From: Alteromonas aestuariivivens
GTDB taxonomy: Bacteria > Pseudomonadota > Gammaproteobacteria > Enterobacterales > Alteromonadaceae
Reading direction: 5' to 3'
Length of the DNA stretch: 64,000 nucleotides
Assembly (NCBI RefSeq): GCF_003367475.1
Contig: NZ_QRHA01000003.1
Coordinates: 300,853-364,852 of the forward strand
The stretch's first letter is position 1. Each line of letters begins with the position of its first letter. Shown here piece by piece: positions 47,110-58,225 of the stretch. Both the position numbers and the translations under genes were made by a program. The notes beneath the pieces are model-generated. The model saw only the letters and a list, made by a program, of their open reading frames with translations, searched no databases and had not been told where the DNA came from.

Positions 47110-47265
47110 TAGTTCACTTTCATTGGTTCAGAGTAAAAAAACGGCGGGATTATAAAGGATTTCTGTACCAGATTTATACCTTTTTCCTCGAAAAGTATAA
47201 AACTCATTCAGCTCATCCGCGCCAACTGTTCATTTAAACCTTTATAATCAAAGGCTTAATAAATT

Positions 47266-48351
47266 TCATTCAATTTCTCCCCGGATCACCGAAACCGTCA
47301 CTTCATCACGATTGTGATACAGATGACGAACTCGCAACGTAAAGGTGGTTTTGAGTTTTTGCAGTCGCTTTTCCAGCTGGGATATTGCCGACTCCACGCA
47401 TTCATAGCGTTTTTTCATAGGCAGCTTCAAATTAAAGATGGCGTGGTCGGCCCAGTGATTAACCAGCCAGTCACCCATCAGCTTTGCTACCCTGTCGGGT
47501 TGCTCGATCATATCACACACCAGCAAATCTACACGACCCATTTGTGGTTTATAGGTGAATCCATCGGCCGCGAAATGCTGTACCTGGCCGGTTGCCATCA
47601 AGGCTTCATCAATAAGACCGTTGTCGATGGCTTCCACAAACAGCCCCCTCTGCACCAGCTGATAAGTCCAGCCACCCGGGCAGGCCCCCAGGTCCACGGC
47701 CCGCCCACCACTTCGAAATACACGCTCACGCTGGCTCACGTCGAGCATGGTCACAATGGCCTCCTCCAGCTTGAGCGTTGAACGACTGGGCGCAGCGGGT
47801 GGAAACTTGAGGCGGCAAATGCCGTTTTCAAACGCGGCCGGAAATTGCGCCAGGCTGTAGCCCAGCTGGCATTGATCGAATCCGGTAAAGAACACGTGCA
47901 GGCAGGCCTGGTGAAGATTTTCTTTCTGGCTTATCAGGCCTGGCTTGCGCAGTGCCTGGCGCAGCGGAACAGAAAATTTGCGGCAGAATTTGGCCAGCTC
48001 CCGACCTGCGTCGGTATCGGCATGCTCCACCAGTAAGCGCCCGAACGGACCCGACACTTTTACCAGCGACGCCACTGCATCCACAATGGGGGTGATACGA
48101 TCGGCCTTATCGAGTTCATCCAGCGTTTCACACACCGCCACCAACTGGCGGGGAAATACGGTTGAACTCAAAGGCAACTGCTGCGCAAGTCGCTTGCCAT
48201 CCGCGCTGTTGTATAAATGATAATGTACATACCCCTGCCCGGCATTAAACTGGGGGTAACCGTACAGGTTGAGCTCACCGGCACGCTGTGCCAGCTCTTT
48301 TGCCGTATCCGCCTCATAACCTGTACGGCAATAGGCAAGTAAACTACTCAT
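47266..48351 (-). CDS. rlmM: 23S rRNA 2'-O-ribose methyltransferase RlmM
   Basis: 361-residue SAM-dependent enzyme methylating C2498 of 23S rRNA. An N-terminal THUMP-like part (about 1-170) is followed by an RrmJ-type Rossmann domain: AVDLGACPGGWTYQL (SAM site), LLVCDMIEQP, and FNLKLPMKKRYE. The catalytic Lys/Asp set appears intact. ATG 48351 follows AGGGG and overlaps the ygdD gene by 8 bp; a longer in-frame start inside ygdD is unsupported. Part of the conserved gcvA-ygdD-rlmM neighbourhood. Confidence 0.93.
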   Translation of the reverse strand: MSSLLAYCRTGYEADTAKELAQRAGELNLYGYPQFNAGQGYVHYHLYNSADGKRLAQQLPLSSTVFPRQLVAVCETLDELDKADRITPIVDAVASLVKVSGPFGRLLVEHADTDAGRELAKFCRKFSVPLRQALRKPGLISQKENLHQACLHVFFTGFDQCQLGYSLAQFPAAFENGICRLKFPPAAPSRSTLKLEEAIVTMLDVSQRERVFRSGGRAVDLGACPGGWTYQLVQRGLFVEAIDNGLIDEALMATGQVQHFAADGFTYKPQMGRVDLLVCDMIEQPDRVAKLMGDWLVNHWADHAIFNLKLPMKKRYECVESAISQLEKRLQKLKTTFTLRVRHLYHNRDEVTVSVIRGEIE

Positions 48352-48721
48352 AAGCTGGCCCCTTGAGTGCAGCAAACAGGAACATGAGCCAGCCCCCAAT
48401 AAAGCACAACCCTCCCAATGGCGTCACCGGCCCAAATACCCACACATCCAGAGTTGCGAGTAAATACAGGCTGCCACTGAACAGAACTGTTCCCGCCACA
48501 AACAGCCAGCCGGCAAGTTCAGCGAAAGGAAGGTGCAACATGCGCCCTAACGTGGGCAACAGCAAAATCGCCAGCGCATGATACATCTGATAACGAACAC
48601 CTATCTCAAAGGTCTGCAGCGCCGCCGGCTCCAGCCAGGCTTTCAGCCCATGAGCGCCAAATGCCCCGAGTATCACAGCCAGCAATGCGCTTATCACGCC
48701 AAACAAGATAAACCCTTTCAA
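48344..48721 (-). CDS. ygdD: DUF423 membrane protein YgdD
   Basis: 125-residue protein with four hydrophobic helices. The family stretch LGAFGAHGLKAWLEPAAL and QMYHALAILLL are typical of DUF423/YgdD. The start TTG 48721 overlaps the TGA stop of the upstream hydrolase gene (TTGA), showing translational coupling. Function unknown. Confidence 0.88.
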   Translation of the reverse strand: MKGFILFGVISALLAVILGAFGAHGLKAWLEPAALQTFEIGVRYQMYHALAILLLPTLGRMLHLPFAELAGWLFVAGTVLFSGSLYLLATLDVWVFGPVTPLGGLCFIGGWLMFLFAALKGPAYE

Positions 48722-49344
48722 CGATGTTGCTCCATAAAATGTACCGCCCTGTCTGCGGCTTCTGCCAAATGCTGTGTATAGTCAAAACCGCTGGCTTTGC
48801 GAGGCTTCAGGCTGTGATCGCCATCGGCCAGGAAATGGGTTTCAATGCTGCTGGCAAGGGGGTATTGCTGAACCTCTTCCCGGCGGCCGAAAGTATCCCG
48901 CTCGCCCTGCAGAACAAGCAGCGGTTTGCTCAAGGATACAAGATGTTCAGTACGCAGTTTTTCAGGCTTGCCTGGTGGGTGGAAGGGATAGCCCATAACC
49001 ACAGCGCCTTTTACATCGGCCTGTTCCACCAGCAAGGTCGCTGCCCGCCCGCCCATGGACTTTCCGCCCACAAAAGTCGCCAAAGGCTGACGCTGCGCCA
49101 TCTCGCTGATGACTTGCTGAAAATGCTCCAGCAGGCGGGGCATTCTGTCAGGAGGGCGACGTTTACCGGTTTCGGCAATGGTCTGCATATAAGGAAAATT
49201 AAACCGCACCACTTCAATACCGCGCTCGCCCAGTAAGTCCGCCATTTGCTGCATGAAGGGTGAGTCCATGCCGGCGCCAGCTCCATGAGCGAAAATCAGC
49301 CGGGCTAGGGGATTCTGCGCGGGAGTTACAAGGTAATCAGACAT
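48718..49344 (-). CDS. Alpha/beta-hydrolase, KANL3/Tex30-like
   Basis: 208-residue alpha/beta-hydrolase-fold protein. Oxyanion segment IFAHGAGAGMDSPFM (about 20-35), nucleophile elbow GGKSMGGRAA (about 92-101), Asp in LQGERDTFG and His in LADGDHSLKPRK give a complete triad. ATG 49344 (MSDYLV) overlaps the gcvA stop by 8 bp. Substrate unknown; sits between gcvA and ygdD, where E. coli has no gene. Confidence 0.85.
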   Translation of the reverse strand: MSDYLVTPAQNPLARLIFAHGAGAGMDSPFMQQMADLLGERGIEVVRFNFPYMQTIAETGKRRPPDRMPRLLEHFQQVISEMAQRQPLATFVGGKSMGGRAATLLVEQADVKGAVVMGYPFHPPGKPEKLRTEHLVSLSKPLLVLQGERDTFGRREEVQQYPLASSIETHFLADGDHSLKPRKASGFDYTQHLAEAADRAVHFMEQHR

Positions 49345-50236
49345 CTTCCTGTTCTTCTTCAACCTGGGCCAGGATCCACTGGCGAAAAGCGGCTATTTTA
49401 CCTAATTCGGCCTGAGATTCATCACACACCACGTAAAAAGCATCACGGCTTTCCACCCGCTCTTCAAACGGCATAATTAAACGCCCGGCATCAATTTCCG
49501 GGCGCGCCAGAATGGTATTGCCCAGTGCTATCCCCTGCCCCAGCGCAGCAGCCTGCAATACCAGCATGGAGTGGCTGAATACCGGGCCCTGATTAACATT
49601 AACTCCCTGCACATCAACCTGCTTGAGCCAATTTTTCCAGGCCGAACGGCTGAGGTCGTGAAGAAGTACATGGTGACGGAGATCATCCAGGCTGTTTAAC
49701 GGTTTTGGCCCATTAAACAGGCTGGGAGAACACAGCGGGGTTAGAAATTCACGGTGCAACTGGTCGGCATGCACACCGCTCCAGCGCCCTTTGCCATAGT
49801 AAATAGCCACATCTACGTCATCGTCGAGAAAGCCTTCATCAAAATCGACCGCTTTAATGCGAACGTCGATATCCGGTTCTGCGAGGCTGAACTTGCTGAT
49901 GCGTGGCACCAGCCACTGGCTGGCAAAGCTGGGTGGCATCGCTACAGTAATTGCGCCTTTACTTCCACGGGCCAAAAGCCTGTCTGTGGCCTCCTGCAGG
50001 TGTTTGAATATGTCTTTCAGTTCGAGAAAATACGCCTGACCTTCCTCCGTCAGAAGCAGGGTTCGATTTCGCCGGATGAATAATTTCATCGACAAAAACT
50101 CTTCCAGCGCTTTAATTTGATGGCTCACAGCAGCCTGCGTGACGTACAACTCATCAGCCGCGCGGGTGAAGCTCAGGTGACGGGCCGCAGCCTCAAAGGC
50201 CTTCAGTGCATTAAGGGGCGGCAAACGGCGGTGCAT
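49337..50236 (-). CDS. gcvA: LysR-family regulator GcvA
   Basis: 299-residue transcriptional regulator. N-terminal winged helix RLPPLNALKAFEAAARHLS, TRAADELYVTQAAVSHQIK (about 5-65), then a periplasmic-binding-type effector domain with the GcvA-like VDFDEGFLDDDVDVAIYYGKG. In E. coli GcvA controls glycine cleavage with GcvR; no gcv genes are in the window. Neighbours ygdD and rlmM match the E. coli order and support the name. Confidence 0.87.
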   Translation of the reverse strand: MHRRLPPLNALKAFEAAARHLSFTRAADELYVTQAAVSHQIKALEEFLSMKLFIRRNRTLLLTEEGQAYFLELKDIFKHLQEATDRLLARGSKGAITVAMPPSFASQWLVPRISKFSLAEPDIDVRIKAVDFDEGFLDDDVDVAIYYGKGRWSGVHADQLHREFLTPLCSPSLFNGPKPLNSLDDLRHHVLLHDLSRSAWKNWLKQVDVQGVNVNQGPVFSHSMLVLQAAALGQGIALGNTILARPEIDAGRLIMPFEERVESRDAFYVVCDESQAELGKIAAFRQWILAQVEEEQEDV

Positions 50237-50357
50237 AAGATTTCCGTAGAAAGAATAAAATCACAGGGCATGGCAATCGTTTCTGGGTGGGTATATTCGC
50301 TGGTGCTCCAGGAAGATAATGTAGCAGCATTGTCAGCGCTGCTCAGGCATTTCCTGA

Positions 50358-50383
50358 CGCAGGCGCTCTTACAGCCGCCTGCG
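50358..50383. terminator. Hairpin between kdsA and gcvA
   Basis: Perfect 8-bp stem CGCAGGCG / CGCCTGCG with a 10-nt loop, about 30 nt downstream of the kdsA stop (minus strand). No T-run follows on the minus strand. Confidence 0.45.
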
Positions 50384-50411
50384 CTTAGCTTCATAGCCGG
50401 TTCCGTGAGGT

Positions 50412-51660
<1,249 letters not shown>

Positions 51661-51688
51661 ATTGTTGTTCTCTTATCGTGTTGTAATT

Positions 51689-53239
51689 TCAGTTTGTATT
51701 CGGAAAGCGACGCTGAATGGCCATCAACCCATCCACATTGCCCAATACATGGCTGACAACGACCGGGTCAAACTGCCGGCCACTTTGCTGTTCAAACAGT
51801 TCAAGCACCTTCTCCAGCGGCCAGGCCGCTTTGTAGCTACGCGTGTTGAGTAATGCATCGAATACATCCAATGCCGAAGCCATTCTGCTTTCCAGCGCAA
51901 TCTGCTCGCCTGAAAGCCCCTGTGGATACCCCGCTCCATCCCAACGCTCATGATGTTGCCTGGCCAGGGTTGCCGCCAGCTGAATAGTGGCGCTATCGGA
52001 GCCCTTAAGCATCTCATAGCCAAATTCTGCATGCCGCCGAATAGCAAATTTCTCTTCTTCGCTCAACACCTTATCGCTGTTCAGCAAACTGGCAGGTATA
52101 CGGGAGTTGCCCACATCGTGCAAGGGCATCGCCAGTTTCAGGGTGGCAACTTCCGCCTCAGGCAGCCCCATACTGCGCGCCAGAATCTCTGCCATCGCCA
52201 CCATTCGGGTGATATGGCGGCTGCCCGGTAACTCCTGTTCAACCGCGTTGCCAAGGCGCTCAATAACGTCCTGTTGCGCCCGCTGTGTGTCTTCACTCAC
52301 CATTATGTTGTCAAATGCCAACTGAACGTTCTGCGCAAAACGCCGGATTAGCCGTTTGTCCGTTTCGCTGACCCGACGAGGCAAGCCTGAGAGGTACAGC
52401 AACGAACCACTGCGGGTTTTGCTGTGGCAATAGGCAACCACATGGTCTTCTGCATACACAATTGACTTCTCCCTGAGCGCCTGCTGACAAAGCTCGTATT
52501 CATGCTCGTTTACAGCCTCCTTGAGCAACATGCCTTCCTTTTCTGCGTATTCACCGTTGCCGGCAAATACGTAAAGTTCTCTGGGATTGTGCTGGGATAT
52601 GGGATTGGGAGCCACCACAGCGGTGGTAATATAGGCCACATCCCGCGAGCACCCCAGTATTGATGCCATCTGCTGAATAATGCCTTGCATAAAGGTTTCC
52701 AGCGATCGTGAGGAAAACAGATTGGCGGAAGCGTCGATAATTTTCTCAAGCCCGGCGCGGCTTTCCTCAATCACAATAATGTCACGGTAGGAGCGCAATG
52801 CGGCGATGATAACGGTAAACAGCTTCTGTGCAGTAAGTTCCGTTTTGCTTTTGTAGTCGTTGATGTCGTAATTGATGATAACGTCTTTTTCCGGTGCCTG
52901 GCCTGGCTGCCCGGTACGCAGAATAATGCGGGTAAAATGATTGTCGAGTTCGTTGCGAATAAACTGGGCCACCTGCAGGCCGGCATCGTCCGATTCCATT
53001 ACCACGTCCAGCAGCACCACGGCGATATCATCATGTTCGCGAAACCGCTTTTTGGCTTCTTTTCCACTGTAAGCACTAATGAACTCGAGGGTTTTGCCAT
53101 TCAGCATGAAGTCACTGAGGGCCAGTTTGGTGACCGCGTGAACTTCCGGTTCATCATCAACAATGAGCACCTTCCATTGGCCGAGATCCTCGCGAGGCTC
53201 TTCTTCAACGTCTTCGGCAAACAGCAAATCGTCGTTCAT
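51689..53239 (-). CDS. Response regulator with DUF3369 and HD-GYP domains
   Basis: 516-residue protein: receiver domain (about 20-150; VLIVDDEPEVHAV, phosphoacceptor Asp in VVLLDVVMES), a central DUF3369 GAF-like domain (about 165-330) and a C-terminal HD-GYP domain (about 335-510) with LHDVGNSRIP, HHERWDGAGYP and SALDVFDAL. Probable cyclic-di-GMP phosphodiesterase controlled by phosphorylation; the first metal motif reads HDVGNSRIP instead of HDIGKIGIP, so activity is not certain. No cognate histidine kinase adjacent. AGGAT precedes ATG 53239. Confidence 0.9.
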   Translation of the reverse strand: MNDDLLFAEDVEEEPREDLGQWKVLIVDDEPEVHAVTKLALSDFMLNGKTLEFISAYSGKEAKKRFREHDDIAVVLLDVVMESDDAGLQVAQFIRNELDNHFTRIILRTGQPGQAPEKDVIINYDINDYKSKTELTAQKLFTVIIAALRSYRDIIVIEESRAGLEKIIDASANLFSSRSLETFMQGIIQQMASILGCSRDVAYITTAVVAPNPISQHNPRELYVFAGNGEYAEKEGMLLKEAVNEHEYELCQQALREKSIVYAEDHVVAYCHSKTRSGSLLYLSGLPRRVSETDKRLIRRFAQNVQLAFDNIMVSEDTQRAQQDVIERLGNAVEQELPGSRHITRMVAMAEILARSMGLPEAEVATLKLAMPLHDVGNSRIPASLLNSDKVLSEEEKFAIRRHAEFGYEMLKGSDSATIQLAATLARQHHERWDGAGYPQGLSGEQIALESRMASALDVFDALLNTRSYKAAWPLEKVLELFEQQSGRQFDPVVVSHVLGNVDGLMAIQRRFPNTN

Positions 53240-53292
53240 GCGGAATCATCCTGGTTTTACGGCTTGCACAAAGCATAGTACTGAATGGTGAA

Positions 53293-54132
53293 TTATACGC
53301 AACTTTTCAGGCACCCCAAGGTGACTCTGTCAAGGCCGTTAAGGTCTTGGCGTGTCTCAATTTTTTCAAATCCGCCTTGGGCTAATTCAGCTCTGATGGC
53401 GGCCCCCTGTGCATACCCGTGCTCGATCAACAACCACCCTCGGGGTTTGAGGAAAGCCACCGCCTGACTGACGATGTGCCGGATATCATCCATACCATCT
53501 TTACCGGATGTCAATGCCGAAGCAGGTTCAAACCGCACATCACCCTGACTGAGATACTCAGAGCCGGATTCAACATACGGAGGATTGGATACCAGCAGAT
53601 CAAACTTAAGGCCCTCCAGCGCAGAAAACCAGTGACTGTGCAAAAACCGGGCGTTGCTGATGCCGTTCAGCCGGGCATTTAGCATGGCCAGTTGCACCGC
53701 CTCTTCCACCACGTCGACACCAATCAGGTTACAATCCGGCCGCTCGCTGGCAATAGCCAGGGCAATTGCACCGGTACCGGTGCCCAAATCACAGATATCC
53801 GCACCAGTAGGCAGGTTCAGCGCAAGAGCAAGTTCAACCAGTAATTCGGTTTCCGGGCGCGGAATTAACGTGGCAGTGCTGACCTTGAGATTGAGCGACC
53901 AAAAACCCTGGGTTCCGGTAATGTAGGCCACTGGCTCTCCGGCCAACCGCCGCTCGACGTTTTTCTGAAAGCACTCAAGCTGAGCGGCGCTAAGGATTTT
54001 ATCCGGCCAGGTAAACAGGTAGGTTTGCGACTGCTCCAACACAGATGCCAGCATTATCCGCGCGTCGACCTGGGGTGACTCGCCGCCGGATAACTGATCA
54101 CAGGCCCAGGCCAGAGCCTGATCGATGCGCAT
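53293..54132 (-). CDS. prmC: Release-factor glutamine methyltransferase PrmC
   Basis: 279-residue SAM methyltransferase modifying the GGQ glutamine of RF1/RF2. SAM motif ICDLGTGTGAIALAIA (about residue 113), catalytic VSNPPYVES (about 185) and family stretch LIPRPETELLVE. Ends the hemA-prfA-prmC operon, directly behind its substrate gene prfA (11 bp gap). Confidence 0.95.
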   Translation of the reverse strand: MRIDQALAWACDQLSGGESPQVDARIMLASVLEQSQTYLFTWPDKILSAAQLECFQKNVERRLAGEPVAYITGTQGFWSLNLKVSTATLIPRPETELLVELALALNLPTGADICDLGTGTGAIALAIASERPDCNLIGVDVVEEAVQLAMLNARLNGISNARFLHSHWFSALEGLKFDLLVSNPPYVESGSEYLSQGDVRFEPASALTSGKDGMDDIRHIVSQAVAFLKPRGWLLIEHGYAQGAAIRAELAQGGFEKIETRQDLNGLDRVTLGCLKSCV

Positions 54133-54143
54133 GAGATAGCCGC

Positions 54144-55229
54144 TTATTCGTCGGCCAGAGAGGCCAGCAGATCGGCCTGGTGCTCCTGACGGATCGGCGC
54201 CAGCAGTGCATCCAGATCACCTTCCACCACCTCATCGAGACGATACAGCGTCAGGTTGATGCGGTGATCGGTCACCCGGCCCTGCGGGAAATTGTAAGTA
54301 CGAATACGCTCTGAGCGATCACCACTTCCCACCAGGCTGCGGCGCGTGGATGCTTCTTCCGCAGCACGTTTTTCTTCTTCAATCTGATTAAGACGGGCCT
54401 GCAGCACCGACATCGCCTTGGCCCGGTTTTTATGTTGTGAACGCTCATCCTGGCATTCCACTACAATGCCGGAAGGCAAGTGAGTGATTCGAATGGCAGA
54501 GTCGGTTTTGTTGACGTGCTGACCACCGGCACCGGAAGCCCGGAAAGTATCAATGCGCAATTCCGAAGGGTTAATTTCAATTGCCTCTGACTCAGGAATT
54601 TCCGGCAATACCGCAACCGTACAGGCCGACGTGTGAATACGCCCTTGTGATTCCGTTGCCGGAACCCGCTGCACTCGGTGACCACCAGATTCAAATTTGA
54701 GTACTCCGTACACGCCATCGCCAGTTACATTGGCTATCACTTCCTTGAAACCGCCATGCTCACCTTCGTTACTGCTTACCACCTCTACTCGCCAGCCCTG
54801 TGTTTCGGCGTAGCGGCTGTACATGCGGAACAGATCACCGGCAAATATCGCCGCCTCGTCACCGCCGGCACCAGCACGGATCTCCAGAAAGCAGTTGTGA
54901 TCGTCATTGGGGTCTTTGGGTAACAGCAACACCTGCAACTCGCCTTCCAAACGCTCCAGTTCCGACTTGGCCTGCTTCATCTCTTCCTGCGCCATTTCAC
55001 GCATTTCGGCATCATCCTCGTTGAGCATTTCCTGTGCGGAAGCCAAATCTTCCTGAGCCTGCCGATAGGCATGAAAGCCCTTAACCACCTCTTCAAGCTG
55101 GCTGTATTCTTTGGACAGATTGCGGAATTTTTCCTGGTTGCCTATTACCTCAGGATCGCCCAGCAGCGCCTGCACTTCATCAAAGCGCTCGACCAGGTTT
55201 TCCAGTTTTGCGAGGACCGACTCTTTCAT
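54144..55229 (-). CDS. prfA: Peptide chain release factor 1
   Basis: 361-residue RF1 recognising UAA and UAG. The GGQ loop is [17 protein letters not shown] (about residue 235); the codon-recognition PxT region is [11 protein letters not shown]-terminal coiled-coil domain 1 (about 1-105) is present. Length matches E. coli RF1 (360). Middle gene of hemA-prfA-prmC. Confidence 0.97.
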   Translation of the reverse strand: MKESVLAKLENLVERFDEVQALLGDPEVIGNQEKFRNLSKEYSQLEEVVKGFHAYRQAQEDLASAQEMLNEDDAEMREMAQEEMKQAKSELERLEGELQVLLLPKDPNDDHNCFLEIRAGAGGDEAAIFAGDLFRMYSRYAETQGWRVEVVSSNEGEHGGFKEVIANVTGDGVYGVLKFESGGHRVQRVPATESQGRIHTSACTVAVLPEIPESEAIEINPSELRIDTFRASGAGGQHVNKTDSAIRITHLPSGIVVECQDERSQHKNRAKAMSVLQARLNQIEEEKRAAEEASTRRSLVGSGDRSERIRTYNFPQGRVTDHRINLTLYRLDEVVEGDLDALLAPIRQEHQADLLASLADE

Positions 55230-55238
55230 ATTTACGTT

Positions 55239-56528
55239 TTAACCTTCATTTTTATCACTGTCCGGATCCGTATCCAGTTCCAGTGCCTGCCCTAACCAGT
55301 GAGTGAGAGCGTTGTTATTTTGTGCCGCCGCTTCCCTGAGGGCGCGGGTTGTACCGTGCATAAGGGTATTACTGAGCTTATACGCCAGTTCCTGAACCAC
55401 TTCGTGGGAGGCTTTACCATCCTGAATTTGCTGTAGTGCACGCTCAACCAGTTCATCGCGCTGGCGAGTTCCCCGCTGACGAAACTGGCGTACCAAATCT
55501 ATTGACTGCCTGGATTGTTTCCACGTTAGGTAGGCTTCCACCTGGCTGCTGATGATGGATTCCGCTTCAACGGCGGCCTGCTCCCGGGAGGCCATATTCT
55601 GCTGCACTATGTGCTGTAAATCATCCACTGTATACAGGTAGGCGTCGCCCAGTTCGTTGACCTGAGCTTCAATGTCGCGGGGAACGGCCAAATCCACCAG
55701 AAACATGGGGGCGTTGCGCCGCTGCCTGAGGGCATCCTCAACCATACCTTTACCTATCAACGGCAGCTGGCTGGCGGTAGAACTGATAACGATATCGAAA
55801 TCTTTGAGGTGCTCAGGCAGTTGGGACAATGTCATCACGTCCGCCCCCAGAGTGCCGGCCAGTGCTTCCGCACGAGCAACGGTACGATTGGCTACCGCCA
55901 GCCGCTCCACCCCCTGTTCTTTCAGGTGCTGGGCCACCAGTTCAATGGTTTCCCCGGCTCCTACCAAAAGTACCGAACGCTTGGGTAACGCAGAAAAAAT
56001 GTGCTTAGCCAGTTGCACCGCGGCGTAGGCTACTGAGACAGCATTAGCGCCAATTTCGGTTTCACTGCGTACCCGCTTGGCAACAGAAAACGTCTGCTGA
56101 AACAGCTTTTCAAAATCTGAGCTGACCATGCCGGAATTTTTGGCGTTATTGTACGCCTGCTTTATCTGGCCAAGGATTTGCGGTTCACCCAGTATCAGCG
56201 AGTCCAGCCCACTGGCAACCCGCATAATGTGGCGTACCGCCTCGCCCTGCTCAAACGCATAGCTATTATTGATGATGGCCTGCTGGTCCAGCTGGTGGTA
56301 GTCGGCAAGCCAGTTCAGTAATTCTGCCGGACCCTGCGACTGGGAACTGTTGACGTAAATTTCCGTACGATTACAGGTGGACACGATCACCGACTCCTCC
56401 ACACCGTCTAACTGCTGCAGCGAAGCCAGCGCCGACACCAGGGAATCCGGCGTAAAGGCGACTTTCTCTCGCAGTGCGACAGGCGCAGTTTTGTGGTTGA
56501 TTCCGAGGGCGATCAGGGTCATTAACAT
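55239..56528 (-). CDS. hemA: Glutamyl-tRNA reductase
   Basis: 429-residue enzyme making glutamate-1-semialdehyde for tetrapyrrole synthesis. N-terminal GINHKTAPVALREK, catalytic Cys in STCNRTEIYV (about residue 50), HIMRVASGLDSLILGEPQILGQ, NADPH domain VLLVGAGETIELVA and C-terminal dimerisation helix. The start may be ATG 56528 (MLMTLIA) or ATG 56522 (MTLIA, the E. coli-like form); neither has a strong ribosome-binding site. Divergent from lolB, the conserved arrangement. Confidence 0.96.
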   Translation of the reverse strand: MLMTLIALGINHKTAPVALREKVAFTPDSLVSALASLQQLDGVEESVIVSTCNRTEIYVNSSQSQGPAELLNWLADYHQLDQQAIINNSYAFEQGEAVRHIMRVASGLDSLILGEPQILGQIKQAYNNAKNSGMVSSDFEKLFQQTFSVAKRVRSETEIGANAVSVAYAAVQLAKHIFSALPKRSVLLVGAGETIELVAQHLKEQGVERLAVANRTVARAEALAGTLGADVMTLSQLPEHLKDFDIVISSTASQLPLIGKGMVEDALRQRRNAPMFLVDLAVPRDIEAQVNELGDAYLYTVDDLQHIVQQNMASREQAAVEAESIISSQVEAYLTWKQSRQSIDLVRQFRQRGTRQRDELVERALQQIQDGKASHEVVQELAYKLSNTLMHGTTRALREAAAQNNNALTHWLGQALELDTDPDSDKNEG

Positions 56529-56635
56529 TCAAGCAGGCTTTGTAGGAGCGGCATTGTACGAAAAAGCCAAAATGATTGAAAGTGTTGCCGAATCTGTGTT
56601 CCCATATGGGCCATACAGAATTGGTGAGTAAGCTA

Positions 56636-57250
56636 ATGCGGTTCCGACCTTCGTGCGCACTGCTGCTGGTGATTTTATTGGCAGGTGGTTGCGCAACCCA
56701 GCCAATCCGCCCACAGGCACCAGTAGACCTGCCGGAACAAATTGCGCAGCTGAGCCAGATTAACCAATGGCAAGTGCAGGGTAAAATGGCCATCCGCGAT
56801 CAGAATGAAGCGGTTAGCGCCAATTTAAACTGGCAGGTAGACAACAGCGACTTTCATTTTCGACTGACCAATTTCCTCGGTGTAACCCTGGTTGACATGA
56901 CCAATCAGGACGGCGTTGCAACGCTGGAAGCGGACGATGAGGTCTATCAGGAAAGCGACCCGAGTTGGCTGGTTTATCAGGTTACTGGCTGGCACATCCC
57001 GCTTTCGCCGCTGCTGATGTGGGTAAAAGGCGTGCCACTGGCAACTGACCAGTACACCCTGAATGAAAGCGGCTTACTGGCAAGCCTGACACCTGGCTGC
57101 AACCGGTGCGGTGCATGGCAAATAACCTATGATGATTACCGGGAAACCGGCGGTTACTGGCTGCCCCACGCCATTACCCTGACACAACCCCTTCAACCAA
57201 CCAATTTTATAAAAATACGCATTCGTACATGGACTCTTCAAACCATTTAA
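56636..57250 (+). CDS. lolB: Outer-membrane lipoprotein receptor LolB
   Basis: 204-residue lipoprotein that inserts lipoproteins into the outer membrane. Lipobox LLAGGC follows a hydrophobic signal. Family features: WQVQGKMAIRDQNEAVSANL, FHFRLTNFLGVTLVDM, LLMWVKGVPL and C-terminal [13 protein letters not shown] 56636 is chosen as it starts directly at the signal peptide; an in-frame upstream extension is not supported. Overlaps ispE by 22 bp. Confidence 0.93.
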   Translation: MRFRPSCALLLVILLAGGCATQPIRPQAPVDLPEQIAQLSQINQWQVQGKMAIRDQNEAVSANLNWQVDNSDFHFRLTNFLGVTLVDMTNQDGVATLEADDEVYQESDPSWLVYQVTGWHIPLSPLLMWVKGVPLATDQYTLNESGLLASLTPGCNRCGAWQITYDDYRETGGYWLPHAITLTQPLQPTNFIKIRIRTWTLQTI

Positions 57251-58113
57251 AAGCAGCCGCCTGGTGGCCAAGCCCGGCTAAACTTAATTTGTTTCTGCAT
57301 ATTCTTGGCCGCTACCCTAACGGGTATCATCAACTGCAAAGCCTGTTTCAGATGCTGGATTTTGGCGATCGCCTGGCTTTTAGCGTCAATGACACCGGTT
57401 TAATAACCCTATCGCCCTCCATTGAAGGGGTGGCCGACGACGATAACCTGATAGTGCGGGCAGCCCGATTGCTACAGACCAAAGCCAAGGTAACACAGGG
57501 TGTGCACATTCAGCTCGACAAACAGTTGTTTATGGGCGGAGGCATAGGTGGCGGCTCTTCGAATGCTGCCACCACCCTGGTGGCACTCAATCACCTGTGG
57601 CAGTGTAATTTAAGTGAAGAGGTGCTGGCTGCATTGGGGCTGAGCTTAGGTGCCGATGTGCCCATATTCGTGCACGGCAAAACCGCATTTGCCGGCGGAG
57701 TAGGTGAACATATAGACGCTACCGAGTTGCCTGAACAATGGTACCTGGTAGTAAACCCGGGAGTTCATATCAGTACGGCGGAAATTTTCGGTGCGCCTGA
57801 ATTACCCCGCAGTACCCCGCCAATGAATTGGCAGGATTACTGCTTTGAGCAAACCCGCAACGATTGCCAGCAAATTGCATGTAAACGCTATCCCGAAGTT
57901 GCAAAATTATTACAGTGGTTGCTACACTACGCACCGTCGCGAATGACGGGCACCGGTGCGTGTGTATTTGCCACTTTTGCCGACCAAAAACTAGCCTTAG
58001 AGGTGCAGGCTAAATTGCCTTGCAACTGGAGCAGTTTTGTTGCCAAAGGGGTGAACCTGTCACCTTTAAAACAAAAACTCTATGAAGTGAACGCTGCTCG
58101 GGACATGAACTAA
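57229..58113 (+). CDS. ispE: 4-diphosphocytidyl-2-C-methyl-D-erythritol kinase
   Basis: 294-residue GHMP kinase of the methylerythritol-phosphate pathway. N-terminal [23 protein letters not shown] loop [16 protein letters not shown] (about residue 103), [20 protein letters not shown] and C-terminal [12 protein letters not shown]. Typical length. Starts inside the lolB 3' end and is followed directly by tRNA-Gln and prs, the usual gammaproteobacterial order. Confidence 0.95.
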   Translation: MDSSNHLKAAAWWPSPAKLNLFLHILGRYPNGYHQLQSLFQMLDFGDRLAFSVNDTGLITLSPSIEGVADDDNLIVRAARLLQTKAKVTQGVHIQLDKQLFMGGGIGGGSSNAATTLVALNHLWQCNLSEEVLAALGLSLGADVPIFVHGKTAFAGGVGEHIDATELPEQWYLVVNPGVHISTAEIFGAPELPRSTPPMNWQDYCFEQTRNDCQQIACKRYPEVAKLLQWLLHYAPSRMTGTGACVFATFADQKLALEVQAKLPCNWSSFVAKGVNLSPLKQKLYEVNAARDMN

Positions 58114-58118
58114 ACTAT

Positions 58119-58194
58119 TGGGGTATAGCCAAGTTGGTAAGGCAGCGGGTTTTGATCCCGCCATTCGTTGGTTCGAGTCCAGCTACCCCAGCCA
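58119..58194 (+). tRNA. tRNA-Gln (TTG)
   Basis: 76-nt tRNA with encoded GCCA. Acceptor TGGGGTA / TACCCCA, anticodon stem GCGGG / CCCGC with loop TTTTGAT (anticodon TTG, reads CAA), T-arm with TTCGAGT. Lies between ispE and prs as in many gammaproteobacteria. Confidence 0.97.
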
Positions 58195-58225
58195 CTCCCA
58201 TTATCATCGCACTGAGGAAACACTT